A DNA stretch of 64,000 nucleotides from Parietaria judaica (Eukaryota > Streptophyta > Magnoliopsida > Rosales > Urticaceae). Position 1 is the first letter of the stretch. The number at the start of each line of letters is the position of its first letter. Of this stretch, positions 1 through 10,601 are shown one piece after another. The notes under the pieces are model-generated. The model was given only the letters and a program-made list of their open reading frames with translations, was not told the origin of the DNA and ran no database searches. Position numbers and translations under genes: made by a program. The DNA is taken from positions 14,786,532 through 14,850,531 of the forward strand of contig OX940871.1 of assembly GCA_954871525.1 (NCBI GenBank). Direction: 5' to 3'.

Positions 1-1
1 A

Positions 2-420
2 GCCTCGTTTCTTAATGAGAGCGATGGGCACTTTGTCATCCTCGAAGAGTTCTCGAAAGATCTGATAAGGCGTACCGTCACCACGCTCTCCGAGGACCCG
101 AACGATGAGGCTTTCCGAGCACACGACAAGTTTGGAATCTCTGAGCCGGTAGGGGCTCCTTCGGGTATTTCTGCTTGAGTTCATGAGGCGAGACCCCAAG
201 CATTATGCCGTGGTGGAGAAACTTCTTATGGAATTCCTGGTTGAGAGCGCGGAGTTCGTCATAGAGCAAATCGCCGACAAAGTTGTTCGGGATGATTGAC
301 CTTCCTTTGTCTTTGTAACTTATTTTGAGGCTGCCATGTATCGATTCTGTAAAGAATTTTATTAATAAAGTTTATGAATTTTCTATACGCGATGTGTTGG
401 CGACGAAGTATATATTTCTT
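2..420 (+). pseudogene. Decayed last exon and 3' end of a Tat-element antisense gene
   Basis: Reads as the C-terminal exon of the antisense gene found complete at 52540-56196. Residues of the type FVILEEFSKDLIRR and, near the end, EFVIEQIADKVVRDD line up with ILEEFVQDIIRR and EFVIEQIADRVVRED of that copy. The first part (2-174) ends in a stop. The second part (about 172-299) continues in another frame, so at least one frameshift has accumulated. An AATAAA signal at 364-369 lies about 65 bases after the stop, as in the intact copy, and the following bases (ctatacgc) also match. No pol, LTR or repeat array of the same element is visible to the right, so this is a truncated remnant whose remainder lies left of the window or has been deleted. 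Confidence 0.8.
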
Positions 421-592
421 CTAGTTATGTTGACTTTTGGAGTTTAGACGATGAATATAATTATAAATTACCGAGTTTGAGGCTTATTTATTTACATCTA
501 TCTGTGTATGAGATTATATACCAAATAATAAAATCCGTCCATAATACTGTTAATCGATTTATCGAGAGAGAATAAAAGAACCGATATTCAGC

Positions 593-705
593 GTTATGGG
601 CTTTCATCAAGTGTTGGGTCCTTGTTTAGATTGTTAATGGGCTTTCATCAGGTGTTGGGTCCATGTTCAGTTCGTTAATAGGTGCTGGTAACATGTTCAG
701 GTCCT
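593..705. repeat. Short imperfect tandem repeat, about 2.5 copies of 40 bp
   Basis: The phrase gggctttcatca(a/g)gtgttgggtcc recurs with a 40-base period at 593 and 633, and a decayed third partial copy follows at about 674. It lies downstream of the Tat remnant, where the complete elements carry a minisatellite. It could be a relic of such an array, but the sequence does not match either array elsewhere in the window. Confidence 0.5.
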
Positions 706-1471
706 TGTATTAAGGCATTATATGATTTTTGAAGACATATAACATATATGAAACTAAGGCATGATTAAAAAATTATATTAAACGTTGTTCAAACTGAATT
801 TAAACCGAAAGTTTGGGGATTGGTAAAACTTGTGTTTAACCTTAATAGCATTATTTTTTGTTTTAAAGTGAAAAAAATTTAAATATGCGTTTTTGGCTCT
901 AATATAATTTGAAGCCACAAACCCAATTGTTATTGAACATATACATATATACAATATATGTTAATTTTTTGTTCTTATATTTTATTTTCACAATATCAAA
1001 CAAGGTTTACGATACATGTGTGTGTATTATATAATTTTTTACAATATCAAACAAGGTTTACAATACATGTGCGTATATAAATAATATCATGTATTTAAAA
1101 ATTATAAATTACTCCTATAAGAAAAACAAAAATTATTTTTTCATAAATACTTTTTTTATAAAATTATTTGATTATATTTGACATATGTAAATATATATAT
1201 GCCACGGGAAAGAAAAAATAATTTTTAAAATAAATTAGAACTAATAATTTTTAAGGAATTATTTGATTATTAAAAAAAACATATTCTTTTTATAAATACA
1301 TATTTTATAAATTTATTTGATTGTGTTTGATATGTGTAAAAAAAATTAAAACATGTGGGACAACAGGAAAGAAAAAAAATTTAATAATGTCATGTGGCGC
1401 CAAAAGTACCCAACATTTGGCCACGTGACATTTTGTGCCACATGACACACCACATGAGACAGCCTAACGGC
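706..1471. other. AT-rich spacer with degenerate direct repeats
   Basis: No coding sequence recognised. A 51-base direct repeat (acaatatcaaacaaggttta...) starts at 990 and 1041. A diverged repeat of about 150 bases (…aaattatttgattatatttgac…) occupies roughly 1137-1340. An imperfect inverted repeat, gtcatgtggc.ccaaaa against ttttgtgccacatgac, lies at 1389-1447 and has a G-box CACGTG in its loop. Confidence 0.6.
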
Positions 1472-2722
1472 AGGTTTGCACAGGAGAGTCTGAGCAAGTT
1501 TGCAGGACTAATCAGCAGGTTTATGGTCCAACTGTTAGCCTTTAGCGTGGGAGACTTTTTCCCTTCTTTGGGGTGGATTGACAATCTCACAGGCCTCAAG
1601 GGTCGCTTGAGAAAGACCTTCAAAGAGCTAGACACCTTCATTGATGCGGTGGTTGAAGAGCACAAGGCGGTGATGGCCGGCAGTAATTATAGTGGTACAA
1701 AACATTACGTCGACATTTTTCTCCGGCTTCAAAACCATGGCACGCTCGATCACCACGAGTTCACTCACTACCGCATGAAAGCAATCCTAGCGGTACATTC
1801 TCGCTCTCACTGATGCTACACTTTTCTTTGACATGATTGATGTTACAAGATAGATGTTAGAAATTTCTTCTATGGCTTTATTAATAGTGTTTAACCGCGC
1901 ATATGATCACTTTATTAATAGTGTTTAAAAATTTCTTCGAGTTTGCTTGCTAGAAACTCACTTCATAAATGCAGCTCTTATAAACACTATAATTTTTTTG
2001 TTGTTTGTCAACGTGAGACTTTTCCCATTCCACGTTTACACTGTATACCACACTTGTCATTCTTAGAAAACTACTACTTAAGTCTTAAAGCATAGGCGGA
2101 GTAGGTGGAGCTATATGTGTACCAACGAGTGTAAGTGAATACGCTCACTTAAAAAATATTTAGGATTGATTCGGCTCTTCTCGTTCCCTCTTCTCTATTT
2201 GATTCGAGAAATCTATTTTATTATCCTTTTAAAAAGTAATTATATATTTATATGTCTAATAGTTGCTCTAAGAAAAATTGTTTATTGGTTTGTTATTTAT
2301 GTATTTAAAAGAAGAAGAAAAAGTCTAAATATATAGTTTATGTACTCTAGTGACTTAAAAGGGTATTATTTCCAACATTAGACATGTGATGCTTTTTGTG
2401 CTAACTCACACATAATGTTATGCTGGAATATCCAGGAGATGTTCATCGCTGGAATCGATACGACATCGTCGACTCTGGAATGGATCATGGCCGAGCTCTT
2501 GAGGAAACCGACGATCATGAAGAAAGTTCAAGCAGAGATTAGAAGAGTAGTGGGCAACAAGTCGAAGATTGGGATGGATGATGTCAATCAAATGGATTAC
2601 TTGAGATGCGTCATCAAAGAGGTCTTGAGGTTACACCCACTAGCTCCTATTTTGGTTCCCCGCGAGACCAGTGAGAGCGTCGAGCTGGGAGGGTTTCATA
2701 TTCCGGCGAAGACAAGGGTAAT
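1472..2722 (+). pseudogene. CYP71-like cytochrome P450 pseudogene, left part
   Basis: Exon part 1472-1792 encodes the middle of a CYP71-clan P450 (GDFFPSLGWIDNLTGL, then the helix before the I-helix). A 643-base intron at 1793-2435 (GT...AG) has the usual CYP71 position. Exon 2436-2722 encodes the I-helix oxygen-binding motif (AGIDTTSS) and the K-helix ExxR (KEVLRLHP), and breaks off after AKTRVI. The first 190 or so residues of a normal 500-residue enzyme (membrane anchor, proline hinge, B-C region) are absent upstream, so the gene was already 5'-truncated. It is cut at 2722 by the Tat element, and the remaining codons resume at 28372. Family members are ER-anchored monooxygenases; this copy cannot make one. 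Confidence 0.9.
2718..2722. repeat. Target site duplication GTAAT, left copy
   Basis: GTAAT sits immediately before the TGTTAAAG start of the 5' LTR and again at 28367-28371 after the 3' LTR. Removing one copy and the element restores the P450 reading frame across the junction. Confidence 0.95.
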
Positions 2723-3467
2723 TGTTAAAGTCGGATTTGGTCAAATCCACCCTCAACTTTACACTTGTTGTTTTCCAATGGAACAACGATGGTTGAGAGG
2801 GCGAAGCGGCGATGGGCCCTTGGCCCATCAGGAGAGTGGCCATGGAGGAGGCAGCCCGAGCTCATCGAGGCTGGCTAGGTTGCGACGGGCACTCGGCCCA
2901 TCAAGAGAGCGGTGACCGAGGAGGAATCCCAAGCCCATTAAGGTCTAGGGTTTCTCTCGAGGATGCGACAAGAAAGTACGACCCGGGGGGACCACTGCTG
3001 GGTAGTGCGCTCAGGATGTGGCAGGGGGGACAACGTTAGTGGAAACGAGCTCCTCTGGTATCCGCGGAGAATGTCAGAGAGGGGGACCACTGAATATTTG
3101 GAGGGGGGACCATCTGAAGATCATCCAGGGGATTCGAGCCAAGAGGTGGTCCGAGCTCCACTATAAATAGAGGAGATGACTCCCATTTGAGTGGGGCAGA
3201 AATCAGAAGAGAAGAGAGTATAAGTGTCATCGCATAGCACTTAGAGAGTTGGAGTCTTTGATCCATTAGGATTTGTTCATCAATAACATCTCCGAATCTA
3301 TCAATCTTTGTATAATCATTTTCCTCTTTGAGGTTCCAAGCTATAAACGGAAGAGACCGATCCCTCTCGTAATTATAATCAATCAAAGATACCCCTTCAT
3401 TCGTGTTATTTGTTTGCTTGTGTTGTGTATTTTTGTGACTGCAAGGCGGTGCGAATCGCCCTCTGCA
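2723..3467 (+). repeat. 5' LTR of the first Tat element
   Basis: TG...CA bounded, 745 bases, matched by 27622-28366. It contains a TATA box (TATAAATA, 3162-3169) in a ccactataaatag context. That puts U3 at about 440 bases and R-U5 at about 280 bases. Confidence 0.94.
3162..3169 (+). promoter_or_regulatory. LTR TATA box
   Basis: TATAAATA; also present in the 3' LTR and, on the opposite strand, in the LTR of the second Tat element (51559-51566). Confidence 0.7.
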
Positions 3468-3488
3468 AATTCGCGCCCACCGAGGGGC
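3468..3488 (+). promoter_or_regulatory. Primer-binding-like site next to the 5' LTR
   Basis: The sequence cgcgcccaccgaggggc directly follows the LTR. The second Tat element has ttggcgcccaccgagg at the same place, so a GGCGCCCACCGAGG core is conserved. It is not the iMet type used by the Copia element here. The tRNA species was not identified. Confidence 0.6.
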
Positions 3489-3588
3489 ATTAGTTTCTTC
3501 CTATCGCACAGCCAAGAACAAGGAGAGAGATAGCGAAAGATGCCTCAAGACGTGGACCGGAGTTCCCAGAAGTGAGGTATTGGACGAG

Positions 3589-5937
3589 ATGAGGCGGCAG
3601 ATGACTCAGGTCATGCAGAGGTTAGAGGCAGCCGACCGGAGGGCGGAGGAAGCCACGAAGAGAGCGGAGGAGCAAGCTGCGGAGAGACAGAAGCTTGCCG
3701 ACCTGCTAGCTCAGGCCGAAAGCAGAAACGCGGCGAACAGGGCCACCGACTCCTCCATCGCCGCAAACGGAGGGACCCTGACCCGAGACGCGACGAACAA
3801 TGAGGCGTTCGACGCCACGCGGGACCTCCTAGTCAGGAACTTGTTCCAGACGCCGGCGACAACCTCCCAGCCCGCTACGACAGCAAGCACGCCTTTGAGT
3901 GCGCCAGCGGCGGCACCAGCGAGCGATCCGACGGCGACCGAGGAGATCATGAAGGCCATGGCGGCCATGGCAGCGGCCCTGGAGGCGAAGATAGGGCAGG
4001 TGGCGTCAAAAGTGCACCAGGCGACGAGCGCCGGGCCGGAGATCGACAAGCTGGTGAGAGACGCCAGAGTGACTCCCTTCACCCCCAGGATCCGAAGCGT
4101 CGAAGTGGACGAGCTGCCGAAGATCAAGCTCACGCCGTACAAAGGAGGTACCGATCCGACGATTCATGTGAAATCGTATAGGATAGCGACGGACCACATA
4201 TGCGGCGAGGAGACCAGAAGGGAGGCTATCCTATGCCGTCTCTTCATTTACCATCTGCAGGGCCCAGCCAGCGACTGGTTTGCATGGCTCGCGCCGGGGA
4301 TCATCGACGACTCCGACCAGCTCGTCGCCATGTTCTTGAAGCACTATTCCATCCACGCCTTGAGTGAGGCCACGTTGGCGTCTCTGTTTGATCTCAAGCA
4401 GGGAAAGGACGAGACGCTGCGCCAGTACGTGGAGAGGTTCAAGGGGGTCATGATACGGGTGCCGAATATCGAAGACGCCGTTGCAGTCCAAGCCCTGAGG
4501 CACGACTTACACTGCACCTCCGATTTCTGTAAAGAAATCACGAGGACGGTGCCAGCAACGATCGAGGATGCCCTCCACAGAGCGACGATCGACATGAACA
4601 TCGAGGAGAGCATCATCGGCAAGAAGAAGAGCAAAGATAAGGGAGAGGCCAAGGCCAAGTCTGAGAAGAACAGGGACGGACGAGACGGCTCGTCGTCACG
4701 AGCGAGAAGAGAAGATCGAGGAGCTCAGAATGAGCGACGCGCCATGGAAGCACCGAGGCACAAAGTCTACCAGGTAGACAAGAAGAAAGGCAACAACGCC
4801 ATCCGCGAGAGCCAACCGCGGGCGGACTTCCACGATAGCAGGCCCCAGTGCCATCAGGGAGGATACTCCCGGGGAGACGCTGAGGGGGTCCAGCAGGGAT
4901 ACTCCGGAGGACGCGGAGGGTTCTCCGGAGGGGGAGGAGGCTCCGGTGGCGGTCGAGGCGGACGCTCAGGAGGCCGAGGAGGCTACGAGAGGACTCAGTG
5001 GCCGAGGGACATGAACAAGTTCTGTTCGTTCCACGAATACTTGGGTCACTCGTCCGAGGATTGCCCCGCCTACAAGAGGTTCATCCAGAAAGGGATTGAG
5101 CGAGGGGACTACGGGGAAGCGACGCGAGAGTGCGCGCAACCCTGGAACAACGAGAATCGGGCCTTCCCCAACCAGCACGCAGCTCCCCCTCCAAACGCCG
5201 GGAGCGGCCAGGGCGCCCCAAAGCAGAGCTTCGCTATCGAGGCGGAGCCGTCAACCCGCGCCGAAGCGGCCCGTCCCGCCAGCAGGCCAAGGATCGACGT
5301 GATCATGGGAGGATCGCGATTCTGCGAGGACACTGTCAACAGTATCAAAGCCTATCAGAGACGTGGGCGAGAGCACAACCGAGGAGACTCGGTGTGCGAG
5401 GCACCGGGAGCGACGATCGAGTTCGTCGAAGACGACAATTGCGCGGACTCGCACGACAACGCCCTGGTGCTCGAGCTCAACATCGGGGGGTACAACATCG
5501 CGCGCGTTCTCATCGACAACGGCAGCTCCGTGGATATGATCACCCACGAGTGCCTGCTTCGGATGAAGCTCGACGACCTTACCATCGGAGGCCGTCCCCG
5601 AAAAGTGTCGGGGTTCAATGGGGACGTCACCACTTCGCTGGGAACAGTTCAGCTCGCCGTGTACGCGGGGAGTGTGAGGAGAATGACCGAGTTCATGGTC
5701 CTCGACGTGGAGTCGCACTTCAACGTGATCCTCGGGAGGCTGTGGATTCATGCGATGAGAGTCGTGCCCTCCACCTATCACCAGTGCATCAAGTTCCCAG
5801 GAAAGGATGAGGGGACTATCGAAGAGCTCCAAGGCTGTCGGGACACCTACCGCATCTGTTATATAATGCATCATCGTGCGGCGAGCAGCGGGAAGAAGCC
5901 CGAGGAGGTCCTCGGAAGCCGCACTGTCGGTTTATAG
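3589..5937 (+). CDS. Gag-protease of the first Tat element, ends in a UAG
   Basis: Structural and protease part of the polyprotein, about 782 residues from the ATG at 3589. In order: an N-terminal coiled coil rich in E, R and A; a retrotransposon Gag domain (PASDWFAWLAPG at about residue 225); a basic region; a Gly-Arg repeat tract; a zinc knuckle of the form C-x2-H-x4-H-x4-C (CSFHEYLGH, about residue 480); and an aspartic protease with DNGSS in place of the usual DTGSS (about residue 643). An earlier ATG at 3540 opens a reading phase that stops after eleven codons; one indel would join it to the main frame, so the native start may be 3540. The frame continues after the UAG directly into pol. 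No other break is visible. Confidence 0.88.
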   Translation: MRRQMTQVMQRLEAADRRAEEATKRAEEQAAERQKLADLLAQAESRNAANRATDSSIAANGGTLTRDATNNEAFDATRDLLVRNLFQTPATTSQPATTASTPLSAPAAAPASDPTATEEIMKAMAAMAAALEAKIGQVASKVHQATSAGPEIDKLVRDARVTPFTPRIRSVEVDELPKIKLTPYKGGTDPTIHVKSYRIATDHICGEETRREAILCRLFIYHLQGPASDWFAWLAPGIIDDSDQLVAMFLKHYSIHALSEATLASLFDLKQGKDETLRQYVERFKGVMIRVPNIEDAVAVQALRHDLHCTSDFCKEITRTVPATIEDALHRATIDMNIEESIIGKKKSKDKGEAKAKSEKNRDGRDGSSSRARREDRGAQNERRAMEAPRHKVYQVDKKKGNNAIRESQPRADFHDSRPQCHQGGYSRGDAEGVQQGYSGGRGGFSGGGGGSGGGRGGRSGGRGGYERTQWPRDMNKFCSFHEYLGHSSEDCPAYKRFIQKGIERGDYGEATRECAQPWNNENRAFPNQHAAPPPNAGSGQGAPKQSFAIEAEPSTRAEAARPASRPRIDVIMGGSRFCEDTVNSIKAYQRRGREHNRGDSVCEAPGATIEFVEDDNCADSHDNALVLELNIGGYNIARVLIDNGSSVDMITHECLLRMKLDDLTIGGRPRKVSGFNGDVTTSLGTVQLAVYAGSVRRMTEFMVLDVESHFNVILGRLWIHAMRVVPSTYHQCIKFPGKDEGTIEELQGCRDTYRICYIMHHRAASSGKKPEEVLGSRTVGL

Positions 5938-5943
5938 CAATTA
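5935..5943 (+). promoter_or_regulatory. Stop-codon readthrough context UAG-CAA-UUA between protease and RT
   Basis: The gag-protease frame ends TAG and is followed by CAA TTA, exactly the CAR-YYA context that promotes UAG readthrough in tobamoviruses. The same frame stays open into RT. The second Tat element has TAG CAA CTA at the equivalent point, which also fits CAR-YYA. Confidence 0.75.
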
Positions 5944-8900
5944 GCCATTGCCGCTCCGCCTCCACCGACGACGAAGCGAAGGAAGAGGCGCAAGAAGAAG
6001 GGGAGAGGGGGAGATCCCGGAATCCCCGGGATCCTTAGCGCCGAGGACGTGGAGGATCAGGCGACGGAAGAGCGAAGCGGTGGACCGCAGGTCGAGGAAG
6101 TCGAACAGGTCTGCATCGACGAGACTGATCCGACAAGGACCGTCGGAATAGGCGCGAGACTTGATCCGGAGGTAAAAGCCCAGCTGGTAGAGTTCCTGAA
6201 GAGGAACAAGAGAAGCTTTGCATGGACAAACGATGACATGCCAGGGATCGACCCAGCAGTGATCACTCACCGGCTTAACATCGATCCCAATCACCGGCCG
6301 ATCATACAGAAGAGGAGGAAGATGGCGGCCGACAGGAACAAGATCATCAACGACGAGGTGGACAGGCTGCTGGCGATGGGAACCATCCGAGAGGTCAAGT
6401 ACCCCGAATGGCTGGCCAATACCGTCGTCATACAAAAGAAGAACGGCAAGCGGAGGGTCTGCGTGGACTACGTCGATCTCAACAAAGCGTGCCCGAAGGA
6501 TAGTTTCCCGATGCCCCATATCGACCGCTTGGTCGAGGCGACCATCGGGTACGAGCTCATGAGCTTCATGGACGCCTACTCCGGATATCACCAGATCAGG
6601 ATGCACCCCGACGACGAGGAGATGACCGCCTTCATCAGTGAGCGAGGAACATACTGCTACAAGGTCATGCCGTTCGGGCTGAAGAACGCCGGCGCCACTT
6701 ATCAGCGGCTCATGACAAAAATGTTCCACGAGCAGATAGGGGAGTCGCTGGAGGTATACATCGACGACCTGGTCGTCAAATCTCTGAAGGTGGCGATGCA
6801 CATCGAGCATCTGGAAAGATGTTTTTGGGTCCTCAACGAGCACAAAATGAAGCTGAACCCGACGAAGTGCACCTTCGGTATCTCGTCCGGAAAGTTCTTG
6901 GGCTTTATGGTGACCCGTCGCGGAATCGAGGCTAGCCCCGACCAGGTTGAAGCCTTCCAGGGCATGCCTTCGCCTCGTAATCAAAGAGAAGTCCAGAAGC
7001 TGACGGGATGGATCAACGCGCTCGGTCGTTTTATCTCGAGGCAAACGGACCGGACCCTTCTTTTCTACGAGCTGCTGAAGAAGAATAAGAAGTTTGAATG
7101 GACGGAGAAGTGCGAGGAGGCGTTCCAAGCTTTGAAGACTTATCTCTCGTCGCCGCCAGTCATGACGAAGCCGGAGCCAGGAGAGCCCCTGTACTTATAC
7201 CTCGCGGTGTCCGACCACGCGATAAGCCAGGTGTTCGTACGAGAGGAGAAAGGAGAGCAGAGGCCCGTCTCGTATATTAGTCGGAAGCTCCTCGATGCCG
7301 AGACGCGGTACCCGCAGGTCGAAAAGCTGGCACTCGCGCTCTTCGACGCGTCGGAGAAGTTGAGGTTCCATTTTCAGATGCACACCATCGTGGTCATGAC
7401 AGATATGCCCGTCCGTTCCATCCTCCACAGCCTAAACCAATCAGGAAGGATCACGAAGTGGTCAATCAAGATGGGAGCTTACGATATCGAGTATCGGCTC
7501 CGAACCAGCTTGAAATCGCAGGTCCTCGCTGACTTCCTTATCGAGTTGCCGAAGGAGCTGGTGGACTCGCGCGATGAGGTAGGAATGTGGAGGCTTCTCG
7601 TCGACAGTTCGTCGACGTCGCTCGGATCAGGCATTGGCATCACGATCGTCTCCCGATGGGGGAGGTGGTGGAGAAGGCTTGTCGTCTCGCTTTCCGGGCC
7701 ACCAACAACGAGGCAGAGTACGAGGCTCTCATCATCGGGATGCAATCGGCTCTGGCCTTGGGCATAAGGAAGATAAATGCATTCTCGGACTCCCAGTTAG
7801 TCGTCAAGCAGGTTAACGGGGAGAACGAGAAGAATGACGAAAGGATGGAGGCGTACGCAGGAGTGGTCGAATCCCTGTCGAAAAAGTTCGACTTTTGGAC
7901 TTTGACGCAGGTTTTTAGAGGCGACAACAACCACGCCGATGCGCTGGCCGGTTTGGGCTCCATGACCGAAATCGACGAGCTCAGATCGATCACCGTCGAG
8001 ACGGTCGAAAGGCCCAGCATCAAGCGAGAAGAGAGCCCGCCAAAGAAGAGGCGTAAGTCCGGCGACAACCCTTCCGAGAAGCAGGACGAAGAGGTGGACA
8101 CTCGAGAAATTCTCGACATTGAAGGCGAGGATTCGGGTCCCGACGAGCAGGGAGTGGTGGACGACAACGAAGAGGAGGCGCCTTTCCGACGGTACGTCCT
8201 CGACGGAACGTTGCCCAACGACCGGCAGGAAGCCAGGAAGGTGAGGACCAAGAGCGCAAAGTACTCTGTTCTGGATGGCAGGTTATATAGGGCGAGCTTC
8301 GAAGGAGTATTGCTGCGTTGCTTAGGCAAGAAGGAAGCAGAGTACGTGATGAGAGAGATCCACGGCGAGGAGTGCGACAATCACTCCGGTGGACGTTCCC
8401 TCCTGCGAAAGGCCAAGCGGCAAGGTTTTTTTTGGGAAACCATGGTCGCGGATTGCGCCAGCCACACCAAGAAGTGCGAGAAATGCCAGCGCCACGCCCC
8501 GGCGATCAATTGCCCGGCTGAAAAGCTGTCGATGGTGTCTGTCCCTTATCCCTTCATGAAGTGGTCGATGGATATCATCGGTCCTATGCCCACCGGCTCC
8601 CGACAGCGGTGGTTTATGCTCGTGGTGACGGACTTCTTCACGAAGTGGTCCGAGGCAGAGGCATACTCCAACATCAAGGATTCCGACGTCGAGAGCTATG
8701 TCTGGAAGAACGTGGTTACACGTTTCGGACTGCCTCGTGAGATCATCACCGATAATGGCACTCAGTTCATCTCGAAGAGATTCCATGACTTCTGCGCTCG
8801 TTGGAGGATAAAGCTGAACACGTCAACGCCGAGGTACCCTCAGGGAAACGGGAACGCGGAGGCGGTCAACCGCACCATCGTCGACAGCATCAAAAAAAAC

Positions 8901-9412
8901 TTGACGAGAAGAAGGGATTGTGGGCCGACGAGCTCCCTGGAGTTCTCTGGGCATATCGCACTACTCCCCACTCAGCCACCAGCGAGACCCCTTTTGCCCT
9001 CGCCTTCGGGGTCGAAGCGGTGGTACCGGCCGAGGTGGGAGTACCCAGCCTTCAACGAGCATGGGCTCCAAGCCATTCGGACAATAACAGCCAAGGATTG
9101 CTCCATCAACTCGACCACATCGACGAGAGACGAGAGCAAGCCAAAGCACACATCGCCAACTACCAGAACACCATCGCTCGATTCTACGATAAGAGCGTGC
9201 CCCCTCGACAGTTTAGGGTCGGAGAGCTGGTACTCCGCAAGGTGTTCCAGAACACGGCGGAGCTGAACGCGGGGAAGCTCGGACAGAACTGGGAAGGCCC
9301 GTACAATATCATAGAGGTGGTCAAGCCAGGAGTCTACAGGCTCGAGAACACGTCCGGCCTCGAGGTGATTCGGAGTTGGAACGTCAAGCATCTCAAGAAT
9401 TTCTATCAATAG
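5938..9412 (+). pseudogene. Pol of the first Tat element (RT, RNase H, second RNase H, integrase), two frameshifts
   Basis: Same frame as gag-protease after the UAG. After a basic linker comes reverse transcriptase with the YIDD motif at 6757-6768, then a classical RNase H (DHAISQVFV to the MTDMPVRS region). Next is a second, plant-type RNase H (NNEAEYEAL, SDSQLVVKQ, NNHADALA), an HHCC zinc region (HSGGRSLL ... CEKCQRHA) and an integrase core (MDIIGPM, TDNGTQF, GNGNAEA). It ends in a conserved VKHLKNFYQ without a chromodomain. One base is lost at about 7651-7653 in the second RNase H, whose first catalytic segment reads VDSSS where the other element has VDGSA. A second frameshift lies in a run of eight A at 8892-8899 after the integrase core. 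These breaks make it non-autonomous. Confidence 0.9.
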
Positions 9413-9846
9413 GACTTGTCGTCCCAATTCCCTATATTTACATTTTATATTAGCTGTCTAAATGGGAAATCCCGACCCACCTGTTCGGGATCGATCACGG
9501 CTCTGGCCTATTTTTAATAAGACAGTGAGTACTCTTCCCTCGCGAGCCGCACCCGTATGGGGGACTCGAAGGGTTTAATGAGGCTCGCCTTTATGGCAAA
9601 ACGCGACTACCATTCTAACAATTCTACAGGTCCAAACTTATGAATAACCTCAAAATAAGAACAACGGACGATCAGCCACAACCCGAGCATCAACGACGAA
9701 ATCGATATCATTAAAATAAAGCGCGGAGCAACTTGAGAATAACAAACAAAGCCCAAATACGGCACAGAAGCAAATTCGAAAGGCAAAAAGAGGCCTCGTC
9801 ACCGTTCTTCCAAGTACGCCGCCGCGGCGAGTACGACATTATCATT
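9413..9846. other. Post-pol spacer
   Basis: Non-coding. The phrase ccctcgcgagccgcacccgtatgggggactcgaaggg (about 9537-9573, given in part) is mirrored in the second element at about 56890-56930, so this spacer is ancestral to both elements. Confidence 0.6.
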
Positions 9847-10276
9847 ATGAAAAAGAAAAAAGGGCCTCGACAAAAATCTCGACGGCACCATGAAAAAGAA
9901 AAAAGGGCCTCGAAAAAAGTCTCGACGGTACCATGAAAAAGAAAAAAGGACCTCAACAAAAGTCTCGACGGCACCATGAAAAAGGAAAAAGGGCCTCGAC
10001 AAAAGTCTCGACGGCACCATGAAAAAGAAAAAAGGGCCTCGACAAAAGTCTCGACGGCACATTGAAAAAGAAAAAAGGGCCTCGACAAAAGTCTCGACGG
10101 CACCATGAAAAAGGAAAAAGGGCCTCGACAAAAGTCTCGACGGCACCATGAAAAAGAAAAAAGGGCCTCGACAAAAGTCTCGACGGCACCATGAAAAAGA
10201 AAAAAGGGCCTCGACAAAAGTCTCGACGGCACCATGAAAAAGAAAAAAGGGCCTCGACAAAAGACTCGATGGCACC
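9847..10276. repeat. Minisatellite, ten 43-bp units
   Basis: Ten consecutive 43-base units start with atgaaaaagaaaaaagggcc and end with tctcgacggcacc, with only scattered substitutions. The array lies between the 3' end of pol (plus strand) and the 3' end of the antisense gene (minus strand). Open frames through it (repeated SRPFFLF-type peptide on the minus strand) are a consequence of the 43-base period and are not considered genes. Confidence 0.95.
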
Positions 10277-10498
10277 AAAGAGCCAGCGATAAAGAGCAGC
10301 ATTGAAATACGCATGACAAAGGGCACATCGCGACAAAATTCCCCTCTCCACCTTCGTTTATTATTTCTTTTTAAAAAAAAGGGGGGAGGAAGGAGAGGAT
10401 GTTCATGTCAACATCCTCCACTCTAAGATCACTTACAAATTATTTTACAGTCGCACACAGAAAAAAAAATAATAATGACATAAATATAGACATCTTTG

Positions 10499-10504
10499 TT
10501 TATT
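10499..10504 (-). terminator. Poly(A) signal of the antisense gene, first Tat element
   Basis: AATAAA on the minus strand about 100 bases after the antisense stop codon. The signal recurs after the stop in the other two copies (56259-56264 and 364-369, plus strand). Confidence 0.6.
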
Positions 10505-10601
10505 CATACACCAAATAGCTTACAACATTCCCATTACATCAGAGCCTCGTAGGCAAACCACTACAAGTTACATAAACCGGAAAAACAAAAGCAGGAAAGC
10601 C

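Noticed and set aside
5130..5874. Long overlapping frames on both strands within gag-protease
   Set aside because: GC-rich coding DNA leaves antisense and shifted frames open. Only the frame with Gag, zinc knuckle and protease motifs is real.
9847..10276. CRISPR-like array
   Set aside because: Units are contiguous and identical with no variable spacers, and the genome is a plant nucleus.
9711..10351. Three overlapping minus-strand open frames of 130-205 codons with repeated FCRGPFFFF-type peptide
   Set aside because: They simply read the 43-bp tandem array in all three frames. A 43-base period shifts frame each unit, which explains three parallel repeats.
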